From positions 1,220,568-1,284,567 of the forward strand of contig VZTJ01001732.1 of NCBI GenBank assembly GCA_013397795.1: DNA of 64,000 nt, read 5' to 3'. The notes beneath the pieces were generated by a model. The model did no database searches and was not told the DNA's origin. It saw nothing but the letters and a program-made list of their open reading frames with translations. Below are positions 25,101 through 36,240 of this stretch, piece by piece (position 1 is the stretch's first letter; each line of letters opens with the position of its first letter). The position numbers and the translations under genes were made by a program. This DNA comes from Orthonyx spaldingii (Eukaryota > Chordata > Aves > Passeriformes > Orthonychidae).

Positions 25101-26623
25101 CTTAAACATTCCATAATGAACTTCTCCTGAAAATGAATTTTATAAAGTCCTAAAAAGTATGACAAGAAATTAACTATCCCCCATTATATTAAACCGACTG
25201 CCAAAAGCCTCTTTTCGGTGGATGCAATTACTATTTGTTACTTAAAAAAGGTAGAAACTAGAGAAAAGTCTTAAAACATCCGCTGAACGAAGACAACATT
25301 CTAGAAATATTTTAGCATAGTGTTGTGAACTCTTGGCTTTCATTGCAACTTCAGCTCTCTCCCTATCTGTCTCCATATCAATATTATCTTTAGCATAACA
25401 AAAAAACCTGGTGTGCAATGTTTTTGCAAGAAAAGGACATGTTTCAGATGTGGAAAGTTCATAGATTTAAGCTCCAATCAGGCAAATTATTTGGATCAAG
25501 AATATTTGCTCCAAAATATTCTGTGAATTATCAGTGAGACTTTGGACAATAGTCTGTCACATCATGGGCGTAAAGTAAATTTTTGAAGTTTCAAGAGATT
25601 TGAAGAAAACAAATTTGGAAATAAATGGCTATTAGACAATCACATGAGAATGGGAGTAATGAGTTTACCACACATATACAATTTGAGTGGGTTTGTTTGG
25701 TTTTTTACAGGTGTAAGTCTTTTCACTATATTTATCTGAACACTGCGAGGAAGTAAAACCTGGCAGAGGGAAGTTTTCATGACAGGGACTTGAGGACTCT
25801 GAGATTAACTGCAAGAAGGAAAAGGTCAGAGAAAGAAAGGAATACACAGTATGAAAATAGGACTTTAGATAGAGATACCTGCTTGTCTGTCAGAGAACTT
25901 CCATTGTCCCTATCACCACATGATTCCCAGCTGCAGAAATCTCAGAGGTGAAATCTGACAAAATAAATCATGCATGCTGTGCCTCAGAGACAGTGCTACA
26001 ACCACCACAGAACTAACTACCAGCTGAGATGATGAGTTCTTTACATGGACTAATGAGGAAATGACTGAATGTCCTCACTGAAAATCACTATTGTCAGATC
26101 CACAAAGTATGGGGTCTGAAAATTTTGGCTGGAGTCTCCCAATGTTGCACAACAGCTATCTACTACATAGTTTCCTGGCTAGGTAATAGCAAAACAAGTG
26201 GTAATACTTCACATGGCAGCAATGTAGCATTTTGCATTGCTGTACAATAAACATGGGATGGAAAGTATGTCCTAAGTTCAGAAAGGAGCTTTGCTGTCTA
26301 GCTTCCATAGGAGGTTTAAGACAGCAATCCCCCTGGAAATTTCTGAAGAGTTATAGAGTCAGCATCACTATGTACAGGAAGAGCATGTGAAGAGTGTGAG
26401 TAAATTTAATTAAGTGGAAAAACTCATACAAAAACCTGCAGACTCAAGAAGATACCCTATTTGTCATGTAAAGCTAACTAATCACTTTCCGACATTTTAT
26501 ATGCAAACTCTCTGATATTGCAAGTCCACTCAAGCAGCATTTCAAATTAAAATTATATTCATCTGTGTATGAAGTAAAATACACTGCACAGTGCATATGT
26601 AGTAACAAAAGTGAGCAGATAAC
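22181..26623. other. A+T-rich non-coding stretch
   Basis: A poly-T/poly-A inverted tract is listed separately. A frame at 23350-23652 (-) of 100 codons contains a splice-bounded 39-base segment (see findings). No mobile element was recognised. Other frames are short or low-complexity. Confidence 0.45.
23953..24039. repeat. Poly-T run followed by long interrupted poly-A tract
   Basis: A 13-base T run (about 23953-23965) lies 26 bases before a 48-base A-rich tract of A runs interrupted by single T residues. Together they can fold into an A:T hairpin. The tract produces a Phe-rich false frame at 23896-24126 (-). Confidence 0.8.
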
Positions 26624-26745
26624 ACCATAAGACCACAAGGAAATAAATGCCTCACTAGGCAAGGGAAAGGTCCACCCAGCCCACTGTTCTGTTTTCAAGA
26701 GTGACAGTAACTGATGGGATTTTGGGAGAGTAGTCAAGCCTGGTT
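26624..26745 (-). mobile_element. Old CR1-family relic, antisense
   Basis: The block reads accataagaccacaaggaa, then aaaggtccacccagcccact, gttctgttttcaagagtgac, and a final segment near 26730. This is the inverted 3'-end signature also seen at 5719-5738 (gggtcagacc..ggtccat..agccc). It is short and diverged, so the boundaries are approximate. Confidence 0.55.
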
Positions 26746-28121
26746 CTCATCTACAGGTACCTGTTTTTAGGGTCTTGTTTTAATGACACTGCCAATATTG
26801 AATGATGTTGCTACCCATGCTAATTTATTAGCTATCAGGAGGTTTGAAAGAAACCATCCACCATTACAAAACACAGACTCTTGCATTTCAAAGGAAAAGG
26901 ATTTCTTTAGGTGCTTCCATTGAAAATTAGTGTGAGAAAAAATTAGCCTTCCAGATATAAATATAAAAAATACACCTAAAATTGATCTGATAACACATAT
27001 TTGAAAAGCACCTATGTTAAAATGCCACAAACAGTTTGATAAATTCTGAGTCACACAGACATATTTAATTTATGAACGAATATATCAAAATGTTGATTTA
27101 GATCAGTATTTGAACATTGTTCATCAGCATTTTAGATGTTGCTTCCATTTTACAAGTACTTCTAAAATACAATGGAATTTCAGATGCTCTCTTCATTGAC
27201 TTAACTCATCTGTTATGGAAATCAATTGGGAATTCTTCTGACTGTCCCGTTTATGAGAGAACAATTTTACCAGCTTATCCTTGTCTCCAAAAGCCAGGGT
27301 TTCAATGCAGTAGCTTACTGTTGTGATTTAAATATTTCCATAAAACCAAATGTAATATTTTTATGACAGTAGAACATGTAGTGAAAATTGAAAACATGCT
27401 ATAAACAGACTCAATTACCGTATAATTAGGATTTCCAAGAAGGCAGATTGCAGGCTAGTCACCATTTTAAACATGCAGAAATAATAAATAATGGGATTGT
27501 TCATGTAATCGCTTCCCAATAAATACAAGTCTGCTAACACAGATCCAACTGACATGGGTCCAACATTTAATGACTTTTCTAAATCAATATATCTTAGTCT
27601 GTGATTTCATTTGCTTTATCAAAAAACAGTGGAATATAAAAATAGTCTATCCAGGCAAAATTTTAAAATAGAATTAAATGAACAGAATACTGTGAAGCTT
27701 TCACTGCAGAGTCACAAGTGCAGGTAGTTAAGCATGGAGGTATAGAACATTTTTCAATTAATTCTCTTTACATATTAATATAAACCCTCTGCTTTTATGT
27801 TCTGTCTCAGTAAAATACAGTTGCACTCTTCCTGGTCTGATCATGCAAGTCCAGACTCAGGGAGTCCAGTTGAATTAGATGCCTGGAGCTGAAAGATGTC
27901 ATATGCTACATGGGGTAATACATAGAAATGCTTCAGGCTTCCTCACTGTTTCTTGAGTTGCACTCTTCCCCTGAGAATCTTTGTCTCCTTCAATGGTAGT
28001 TTTCAGTCAGCTGATCTGTAGCAAGTTGATATTTTAATATTTGCTTGATCCGACTAATCTCACTATCTTGCTTTTGGCAATGAACTAGGATCATCCTTAA
28101 GAAGCTGGTAACAAACAGCTT
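26746..28121. other. A+T-rich non-coding stretch
   Basis: No repeat, RNA gene or convincing exon was seen. Frames here are at most 95 codons and overlap one another on both strands. Confidence 0.5.
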
Positions 28122-28196
28122 CGTAGTATCATGGAATCATTTAGGCTAGAAAGCTCCTCTGAGATCCTTGTGTCCAAATGTTAAATCCATTGAATT
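28122..28196 (-). mobile_element. CR1 3'-terminal fragment, antisense
   Basis: The sequence atcatggaatcatttaggct, then agaaagctcctctgagatcc, matches the inverted CR1 terminus (octamer, then ggttggaa..acctctgagatc). Only the extreme 3' end is left. It is followed by a poly-T run at 28200-28211. Confidence 0.65.
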
Positions 28197-31100
28197 ACGT
28201 TTTTTTTTTTCTAAGTCTACATTTTAATACATTAAATTTCTAGTGGAACTGGTGGAATGGTAAGTAGACTGACTTTCAGTATTAAGTTGGCTAAGGAGCA
28301 GGGGTTGTCCCATACCTTCGCTGGGTTTATCTGGACAACAGCTACCAGTCAGTGCAGTGCAAATAGATAGGAACTTATTGCTGACATAAACCAACAAATA
28401 ATGTTTTGTCATTAGAATAAAAAGTGACATATGCAGGGTACTCCAGGGATGAACTGACTGCAAATTCTAAAAACTAATGACTTGCTTGAAAATACTCCTG
28501 TAATTTCAGTGAACATAAACCCTGAAACAATTTTTAAATCGCTCCAGTATAATTATAACTCTTTTTTCCCAAACATAGGTTTATACATAAGAATAAATAA
28601 TTACCAGTTCTCATGCTCTTACACATTAAAAATAGACAGGAGTTATGGTTGCTATTTCATTTTAACAGACGGGGCTGATGTTGTTCTTATAAGTAATTTG
28701 AACACATGTGTATCGTTTTGCTTTTAAAATGCAGAAAGAAATTAACAGCATGGTTAAGAGCTTAATCCTGCCATTTTATTAAGGCCATGAAATATCACAA
28801 AAATTATGACTGCAAGCTGTTGTAACAGTAGGTTGTAAAATGCCTGTCATCTCAGCATACTCTTTACCATGCATCTCAGGAGATGCATTATTCTCACAAT
28901 AAACCTCTCCCTTATATTACACCTTCCTCCGGAGCAATGTCTGATCGAGTGCAATTGTGATTTCTTTCTGTGAGGTGATTTGGAATTAGATAGTCCTGTA
29001 CTTGAATGGGAAGCCACTAGAGTAAACAGGAGGGTTTGCATCCAAAGGTTCCTGTACTGAATGTATTAATCAGAGAATTCAAGGGAGTTTTATAATTCAA
29101 ACTCCTAAACTGAGCCATGTCTGTCTCTTATGGACATTGTAAAGCTGGCCACCACTGTCTATCTGTCTCTGACAAGCAGGCAGCAACTTGTCACTTTGTA
29201 GGCCTAGAACCTTAACACCTATCACTGTCCACACCCAGGACCATTACCACATTGACCAGGACTGTATCTGTTGCAGCAGCCTGTTCCTAGGACCATTCTC
29301 ACTTTGTCTGGCACTTCAAGAAGTAATTCATCAAACAATATTTATAATGCAATTATTTCAGATATGTATGTGACAACATGTAAATACAACTGCCTTTGTT
29401 TCTTTCAACTATATTTCTTCTTATTTTTTGAACTACTAAATCCCTTTAATAGTTAATAGGAATAATCCTGTACAGAATCTGGAATCTGCTTTTTTTTTTT
29501 TTTTTTGGTAACCATGTGAGAGACAGATCAAAAATGTAAGCAAAACTTTCACTTTGTAAACAAGCAAACGTGCAGGTGCACATTGCCATTAAAAATAGTG
29601 TTGTGCAAAATATGACAAAGCACATAGTGGAAAAACACAGCCAGAGCCAAGAAATGCTTAAAGACCTCTGAAATACCTACCTTAAGTACTTCTGCATGGA
29701 ACACCCATTTAAATACTTCACACAAGTTTTTGGAAAGGGGTTGGTGGACAATCAAAGGAAAATTATTCTAGCTGTGAACTGTCAAATAACAGGTAAGAAT
29801 GCTGTCATGAACTGTGATACACTTTTGAAAGATGAGCAAGGGAAGGAAGAAGAAACTACAGTAAGTCCACATTGCAAGCTGAAAGCAGCTTAGACACAGT
29901 ATTTTCTCTTGCTACTTAGCAACAAAGAACAAGAATTTCTGCATCATCTGGACATTTCTGAGGAACAGAACAAGATCCAAGCACCTGAACTGAGTGCTTT
30001 TCCTTATTTGCATGTATTCTTTCAAGTTTGCTGCTACATTACTGCTTTGGGAGCTGTAAAGATAGGGGAAAACCTTGTTTCATTTCCTTGACATGACAAA
30101 ATACTAATACAAAATGCATATATGAGAAGTTAAAGATATTCAGATCTACCAAATTGTGCTGACACAAGAAAACAAAATGTAAAGTTTCATTTGAAAAAAT
30201 ACTTCCCTATTAACATTCAATGCTTTCACAATTTGCTTCTAGGAACAACAGTATGAATCAGCAACAAAAGAACCCATTTTTCACAGTGATAAACTGATAC
30301 AAAAATTGGACCAATTTGTTACCAACATCTCCATGATGTTTAGTCAGAGTGATATCATACTTTTAATAACACTTTTCCAAACTCCAATTATTCATTATAA
30401 AGGCATCCAACAGATATTAACATCACACTCTGTATCAACCGATAATCTAAAGACTGCCTCAGATTTCAAAACTCTTCTTAATAGAGGACACTAAATATAC
30501 TGAGATAATTTTTTTTCACTACAAGATAATTATTCATAAAGTGTCTTTACGAACAGAAGGAAACAGATAATGAGTGTCATGCACGTTATAATAAACTTAA
30601 TGGATTTAAGTTACTAACAGTATTTGTCTCAACAGAAGTGCTTCATTATGAAAAAATTACTAAAGTTTGGTGTAGTGAAACCCTGCACCTTCTAGTACCA
30701 TATTCTCTGCCAATTTTTCGGAACTATTTTTAAGTAATCGTCTGTGTCCTCAAAGAATCAGTTGTCAATAATGAATTAATTCAATACCCCAAATTAAGCA
30801 TTGGTTTTTAACGTAAAATGTATCTCAACTCCAATTTGCGTATTTTGTTATGTCTTTTTAGCTGCCAAATTTATAATAAAGTGATAAATAGAGCTTTCTA
30901 AAGGATTTATTTCAATTAAGCCTGACTTCAGGGTGGTCCTTATTTTAGTCAAAACTAGAAAATTGATGCATGATTTCCAAAGCAAAAGCCACACCAAGTT
31001 GCAAAAAAAGCATTCATTCTAACATTTTACAGAGTTTCACTGATGTGCGTTCATGGTATGTTCCATATTTTATTAATTGTTTATGTATTTTAGTCCTGTA

Positions 31101-34100
31101 CTTCCAACAGCCTATAAAAAAATCTTTAAATGTGGCTGTAAGAAATAGTACAGCTGACATAGCCTTTAATTTTTTTTCTGAAATAGATTCTTTCACTGAT
31201 ACCTCTTATAAGCAAATATTACTTTTTTTTAAAAAAACCCAGTTCTTACAGAGTACTATAAAACATTGAAACCATTAATGCATTAAATACAATGAGAATA
31301 AACCACTAACACCTTTTCCAATTAAGTATCACCAGACAAAGAATAAGTAATCAAACTAGGAAATATAGGACATCAGCACACAGGATATATGGTTTAGTAT
31401 TTAAATGCAAATGAAAATCACAAGACTTTTCCTGCTTATCTTAAAATGAAGTACTGCTTTTCATTACAATGTTTTTGAGCAAACATGACAGGTTTCACAT
31501 GAGTTGTCATGCTTCTAAACACCTTATTCACTTTATATTTGTCATAAAGGCAGATATCAAGTTACCCTCTCCCCATTTCCTTCCATTACAATATTTACAC
31601 ATTTGTTGAATGTTTTCTCTCACCAGAAAACATCAATACAATAAAAGTTACATTTCATTGTCCTCTCCTTTCACAACTGCATTGCAAATATATTGGCAAC
31701 AGTCAAGACATACTTCTTCTCTACTAACACTTCTTATGTCAAGTAAACCTATTTTATAATCTCAGCCACTATTTTTGCAAATAACTGTCACTTGTCTTCT
31801 GAAAATATTTGGTGCAGAAAATCCATCTTAAAACATTAAATTGCCCTTTCTTAAGGTCTAGTCAAGTAACTTTTTCCAAAATGAATAGTAACTTTCATGT
31901 TTTGGTACATATAGCATGTGTTGCTGAAGTCTATCCTTCAGCTACTCAGGTAGGTCTGTACATGTATTTTGTTTCAATATTTGAAGTGTGCATACTTCTA
32001 TTTGAGCTCAGAGGTTGTACATACTTTCGGGCCAACTTGTCTAAGGTGAATTAAAAATGTTGAGCACCTTCGGAACATCATTCCTACCTCTCTCAGACAG
32101 CTCCAAAATACCAGCAATATGAAGAGGATAAGACAATACCATACGAAACTATAATTCACACCAAAAAAAAACCATTCCCATGGCTATATATCACTGGTTA
32201 ATAGAAAATCATAGAAAATACTCAGCAGAGTTGCAAAATTATGTTCAAAGACATACACAGGCATATATTGTGTACGTACATACTTATTTTGGACATAAAT
32301 TACATTTGCTTTCTGGCAGTAGCATCTCTGGCTATTAATTTATATTTAAATCCTTGTCTTTAATATTCTGCTTCCTTTGGACAATTGTATTGGATTTGGA
32401 CAACTATATTGTAGAAGGTTTGACAACACAATCAAAGTTAAGGTGATTAAAATCTCCTTCCTCTTTTTATTTTTTCCTTTTTTCGGTGCTTTTAAATTAC
32501 ACTTGTTGAAGTTAGCACCATGTTGCATACTGGAAACACCTGGGTACAAATGCTCCTATTTGGACTAAAGACTAAAACTGTATGATCACAGTTGGATAAT
32601 TATGGTGCTAAACGCTGTCATTCACAGAAACAACAGATTTTAATTCCAACTTGCCATCCACAAAAGTATATGCTGTATTTCAAAGAAATCATGTGCTTTG
32701 TATTTAAATGCCAATGTTTCAGAAACCCAAGTTTTCAGGGACATGACTAAAACAGAATTACAGTATTTACTGATGTCAAAAACATGGTGCTGTCAGTTTA
32801 TGTCTTGCCAGAGTTTGTAGAGTGTAAGCCCATTTGTTTATAATGTAGCCAAATAAGCATTTATCTTAATTTTTGTCTATAGAAATAATGTCTCAAACTA
32901 TATTAAATAGCTTGGTTTGTCACATAATACTCTTTCTGAAAGCAAGTATTAAAAATTTTAACACTAAAATGGCATTCTTAGTGAAATGAAGGAAACAGAA
33001 ATTTTAAGTCACTTTCTCTTACTCCAATTTACTTAAAAAACATAACATGAAGATTTAGAGTAAATTATTAAAAGTCCTGGATGTTGTAATGCCTTTGCTT
33101 TAGCAAGTGTCTTACTGAAAATAATGAAGCCTGCTAGTCATGAATAGAGAAAGAGGCTTCAAGATGTATTACTTATCTAAACTGAATTATTACTTTGCTT
33201 GACATGACTATACCTCAAGCTCCTGAAAACTGGAGACACATTGTTCCATCATCTACACCAGTAATTAGTAATTGCATGAGTTTATAAGCAATCATTTCCA
33301 TCCGTTCAATTTCAGTCAAAAGAAACAAGAATTACTTTTCCAGATAAAAATTAAAACAGTACCAGTGTATCCTGTGATATGAACAGAGAAGCTCCAGGCA
33401 AATGTCAAAGAATGGAAGATGTTAAATTTATTCCTCAAAACTAATTCTGAAAAAAGTAAGCCCTTTACAGTTCTTAGCTCCCATTTTGGAGCACAGCATA
33501 AAGGGACTGAAATCAATTTTCCTAGTCTGACTGGGAGAACTATCATGCCTAAAATATAACTTAAAATAATTTTCACACCTTACTTCCAAACAAATTATAC
33601 GGGCAATTCAATACATCAGAGGCAGTAAAAACCCCAAATGTACTACAAATAACTGCAGTTGGAGGAGAGGAACCTTCTTTTGGTACTTTCAGTGAGCATG
33701 CCACAAACACTGGTAAAGCACATACCATCACTCTACAAATGTTTCTGTTCCAACTTTTGACAGGGATGAGCCAGCCATGAATAGCTGTAGTGAGCTTTCT
33801 TCTTACTTCAGTTCCTATCAGCATTGCTGCATTGTGTGTGCTGAGATATTACAGCTGGCAGAGTTATAAGGTCACCTCATCCAGCCCTTGTCCATTTAGA
33901 AGTGCTCTTCATCTTTCACTTATCCTCTATCATGAGTAGATTGAAGCAATAGGATTTCTCCTAATTAGTAAGGAAATTTATTCTACAGGGTCCTCGAAAG
34001 CATTTTATTTTTCCCTTGATATGTTCATCTTTCATGTATTCTGATTGTGAGCAGAGCTGTGAGCACTGTCTCTTCTTCCTAGCCTTTCTTTACATCTGTA

Positions 34101-34940
34101 CAATGAACAGTTCCTATGTACATCCCTGTCATCCTTTGGTTCCTGCTGTTCATTCCCTGTAGTAATTCTGTACGAACTGCGTGGATTAGATAGTGAGCTC
34201 TGAGAGGAAACACCCAGATCTCTGGTGTACATGGTGCCATTCTCCTCAGAGGTTTCTTGAAATAGACTTCTAACAAACTCCTAAGAACATCTTCCACTCA
34301 AAGCACAGACAAGATGACCAAAATTAAGGTCTATAAAGGAGTCTGTCGAATAACAATGACAGCAAACTGAGGTTAGTCACTTCATAGCCAAATAAACCAC
34401 TTTTCTGATTATGCCAGGTCACAAATACCATGTAGGAGAGCCAAATATTTATGGCCAGATGGTGCAGTTAATTCCACACTTCACGGCAATCATTAGAAGA
34501 GCTAAGGACTTCAAAGGGTGTCACAGGAACTTCTGCCACTTGGCCAGACGTCACAGGACACAATACTCTGGAAAGGAATAAAGAGCAGAGCCTGATTGGA
34601 ATGAGGTAACTGCCTTTGAACCAGAACTTCACAGTGCTGTGTAAAGTTCACTGTGATGACCAGAGTTCAGAAATGAGATTCCTCATCCCACAGAACTGAA
34701 GCCTGCCTAAGGAAATGATTGAGGATATAGATCTTAGTGTCTTCCATGTTTTATATACCTTCTCTAAGGTAAGAACAGAAATATCTGTAAAACAAAGTAA
34801 GTGTAGGTAGCCACAAAGTTTGACCTATGTTATGTAATCCAAAGATATTTAAGCTAACAAATCACAACAATTTTGTCAGCATGATCACTGCCTCTTCCCA
34901 TTCTTCTCCAGAAAATAGGTGTTCAGCAGCTTACTGTAAG
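28197..34940. other. A+T-rich non-coding stretch
   Basis: No mobile element was recognised. A 17-T run lies at 29490-29506. At 29687-29792 and 33584-33652 there are splice-bounded open segments (see findings). The sequence near 33868 (aggtcacctcatccagccc) is vaguely repeat-like but was not assigned. Confidence 0.45.
29490..29506 (+). repeat. Poly-T tract (17 T)
   Basis: An uninterrupted T run without a recognisable retroposed body on either side. Confidence 0.8.
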
Positions 34941-34977
34941 TCACAGGATGACAGAATGGTTTGGGTTGGAAGGGTCA
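34941..34977 (-). mobile_element. CR1 3'-terminal fragment, antisense (first of two abutting)
   Basis: The sequence acagaatggtttgggttgga, then agggtca, is the inverted CR1 terminus. It is cut off after about 37 bases, exactly where a second CR1 terminus begins. Confidence 0.7.
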
Positions 34978-34979
34978 TA

Positions 34980-35042
34980 ATTACAGAATCAATCAGGTTG
35001 GAAAAGACCTCTGAGATGACTAGGTCCATCAAGTTCTGTGAA
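34980..35042 (-). mobile_element. CR1 3'-terminal fragment, antisense (second of two abutting)
   Basis: The sequence ttacagaatcaatcaggttg, then gaaaagacctctgagatgac and taggtccatcaagttc, matches the inverted CR1 end. It has the same orientation as the adjoining fragment, so this is either an insertion of one CR1 at the terminal repeat of another or a local duplication. Confidence 0.75.
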
Positions 35043-35614
35043 CAATAGTTCTTGGTGGATGATATTTTCACACTATGTTTAGGATAAGCCACAGAAGTTG
35101 TTGTCTAATAAAATGTGCCTAAGAAATAATACTGCTATGCACAACATACTTTTGTTACCTGAGAGCAGACAAATAGGGTAGCAGAACAGTCAGAAATGTC
35201 TGGTACCTGAAGAGACCTGAAGAGAACTGAAAAGATGTCAGCTATTAGAGAAATGTCCTTGTCTCAAGCATATCTCAAGGCTGGGCTGGAACAGATTCTA
35301 CACAGATCCCAGAAACTTGACCCAGATATGCAAAACAGAGGTTGGTATTAGAGACAGTAATTATATTCATCCTGTATGTCCATTGTCATCCAGTGAAGGC
35401 ACAGCTGGGAGTAATGGAGTTTTCTAATATTTATTCAAGTCCTACTACTTGTCGATACCATCCTCAAAACACTGCCTTTCCTCAAAATTCTTGTGTGGTC
35501 AGTTTTCAGTTTTTCAAATCCCCAAGGAACTTGATTTGTTCCTCTTATTATTTGCTAGCCTTTTTACTTCTCCAAGTATCCTACAGGCCATGGATTGGTC
35601 AATGGACTATTAGG
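35043..35614. other. Unannotated spacer with a short tandem repeat
   Basis: It contains the three-copy 10-bp repeat listed at 35205-35234. Nothing else was recognised. A 94-codon plus frame (35342-35626) has no known motif. Confidence 0.5.
35205..35234 (+). repeat. 10-bp tandem repeat, three copies
   Basis: The unit acctgaagag occurs twice perfectly and is followed by a third copy, aactgaaaag (two mismatches). It is probably replication slippage. Confidence 0.85.
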
Positions 35615-36240
35615 CTGTGCAGTTAAAGAATTCCATGGACCAAGGGCAACACTCATCAAAGACTTGGATGGAGGTGGCCAAAGGCATCACAGAACTGAGG
35701 GTGGGCCTGTTCCACAACTAAGCCCTGCATAGCCTTTCTGCTCAGTAATTCTTTTTAATTCATGCGTCCCCCATGGGGTGAGAAAGCTGGAGTAGGTGGC
35801 CTGCTGGTCCTCTGCCAAGCTTGTTTCCCCAGCTCCTACAAATGTCCAGACTTAACTAGGGGAAAACATACTGGCCAAGTTACCAAGCCCTCTTTCCTCT
35901 GCATGGTTCACCCACTGCCCCTTCCTGTCCCATACATCTAACATCAGTTTACTGCTCTTGTGTACAGTCTCACTACCCCACTCACTCCTTGCATCATCCC
36001 CTGCATGTCCCTGACAAATCTGTTGCTATTTCCCAGTGTATCCCATCTCTCCTAACACATGCCTTCTGTGCCTCTACTCCAACTGTCTGCTAACCCAAAG
36101 GCCTGGATGAGCATGAGGGAATAATGGCTTTTATACTATAAAGTGGGCAAGCCTTGTTCCCAGTTTCAGAGCCATGGTTCTGATCTTCCTGGGTGGGCTA
36201 GTCATGACCCTGTCTTGACAAGAATTAAGGACTTTCCACA
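35615..36240 (+). mobile_element. Possible solo LTR of an endogenous retrovirus (tentative)
   Basis: This patch is visibly richer in G+C than its surroundings. It starts with TGT (about 35615) and may end with ACA (about 36239). Between the two ends lies a TATA-like box (tataaag, 36137-36143) about 100 bases before the end, an arrangement typical of U3-R-U5. No flanking target-site duplication was seen and the subfamily is not identified, so boundaries and even the class are uncertain. No gag, pol or env frame is associated. Confidence 0.33.

Noticed and set aside
33840..33960. Possible repeat wording (aggtcacctcatccagccc)
   Set aside because: Too short and too diverged from any CR1 segment to call.
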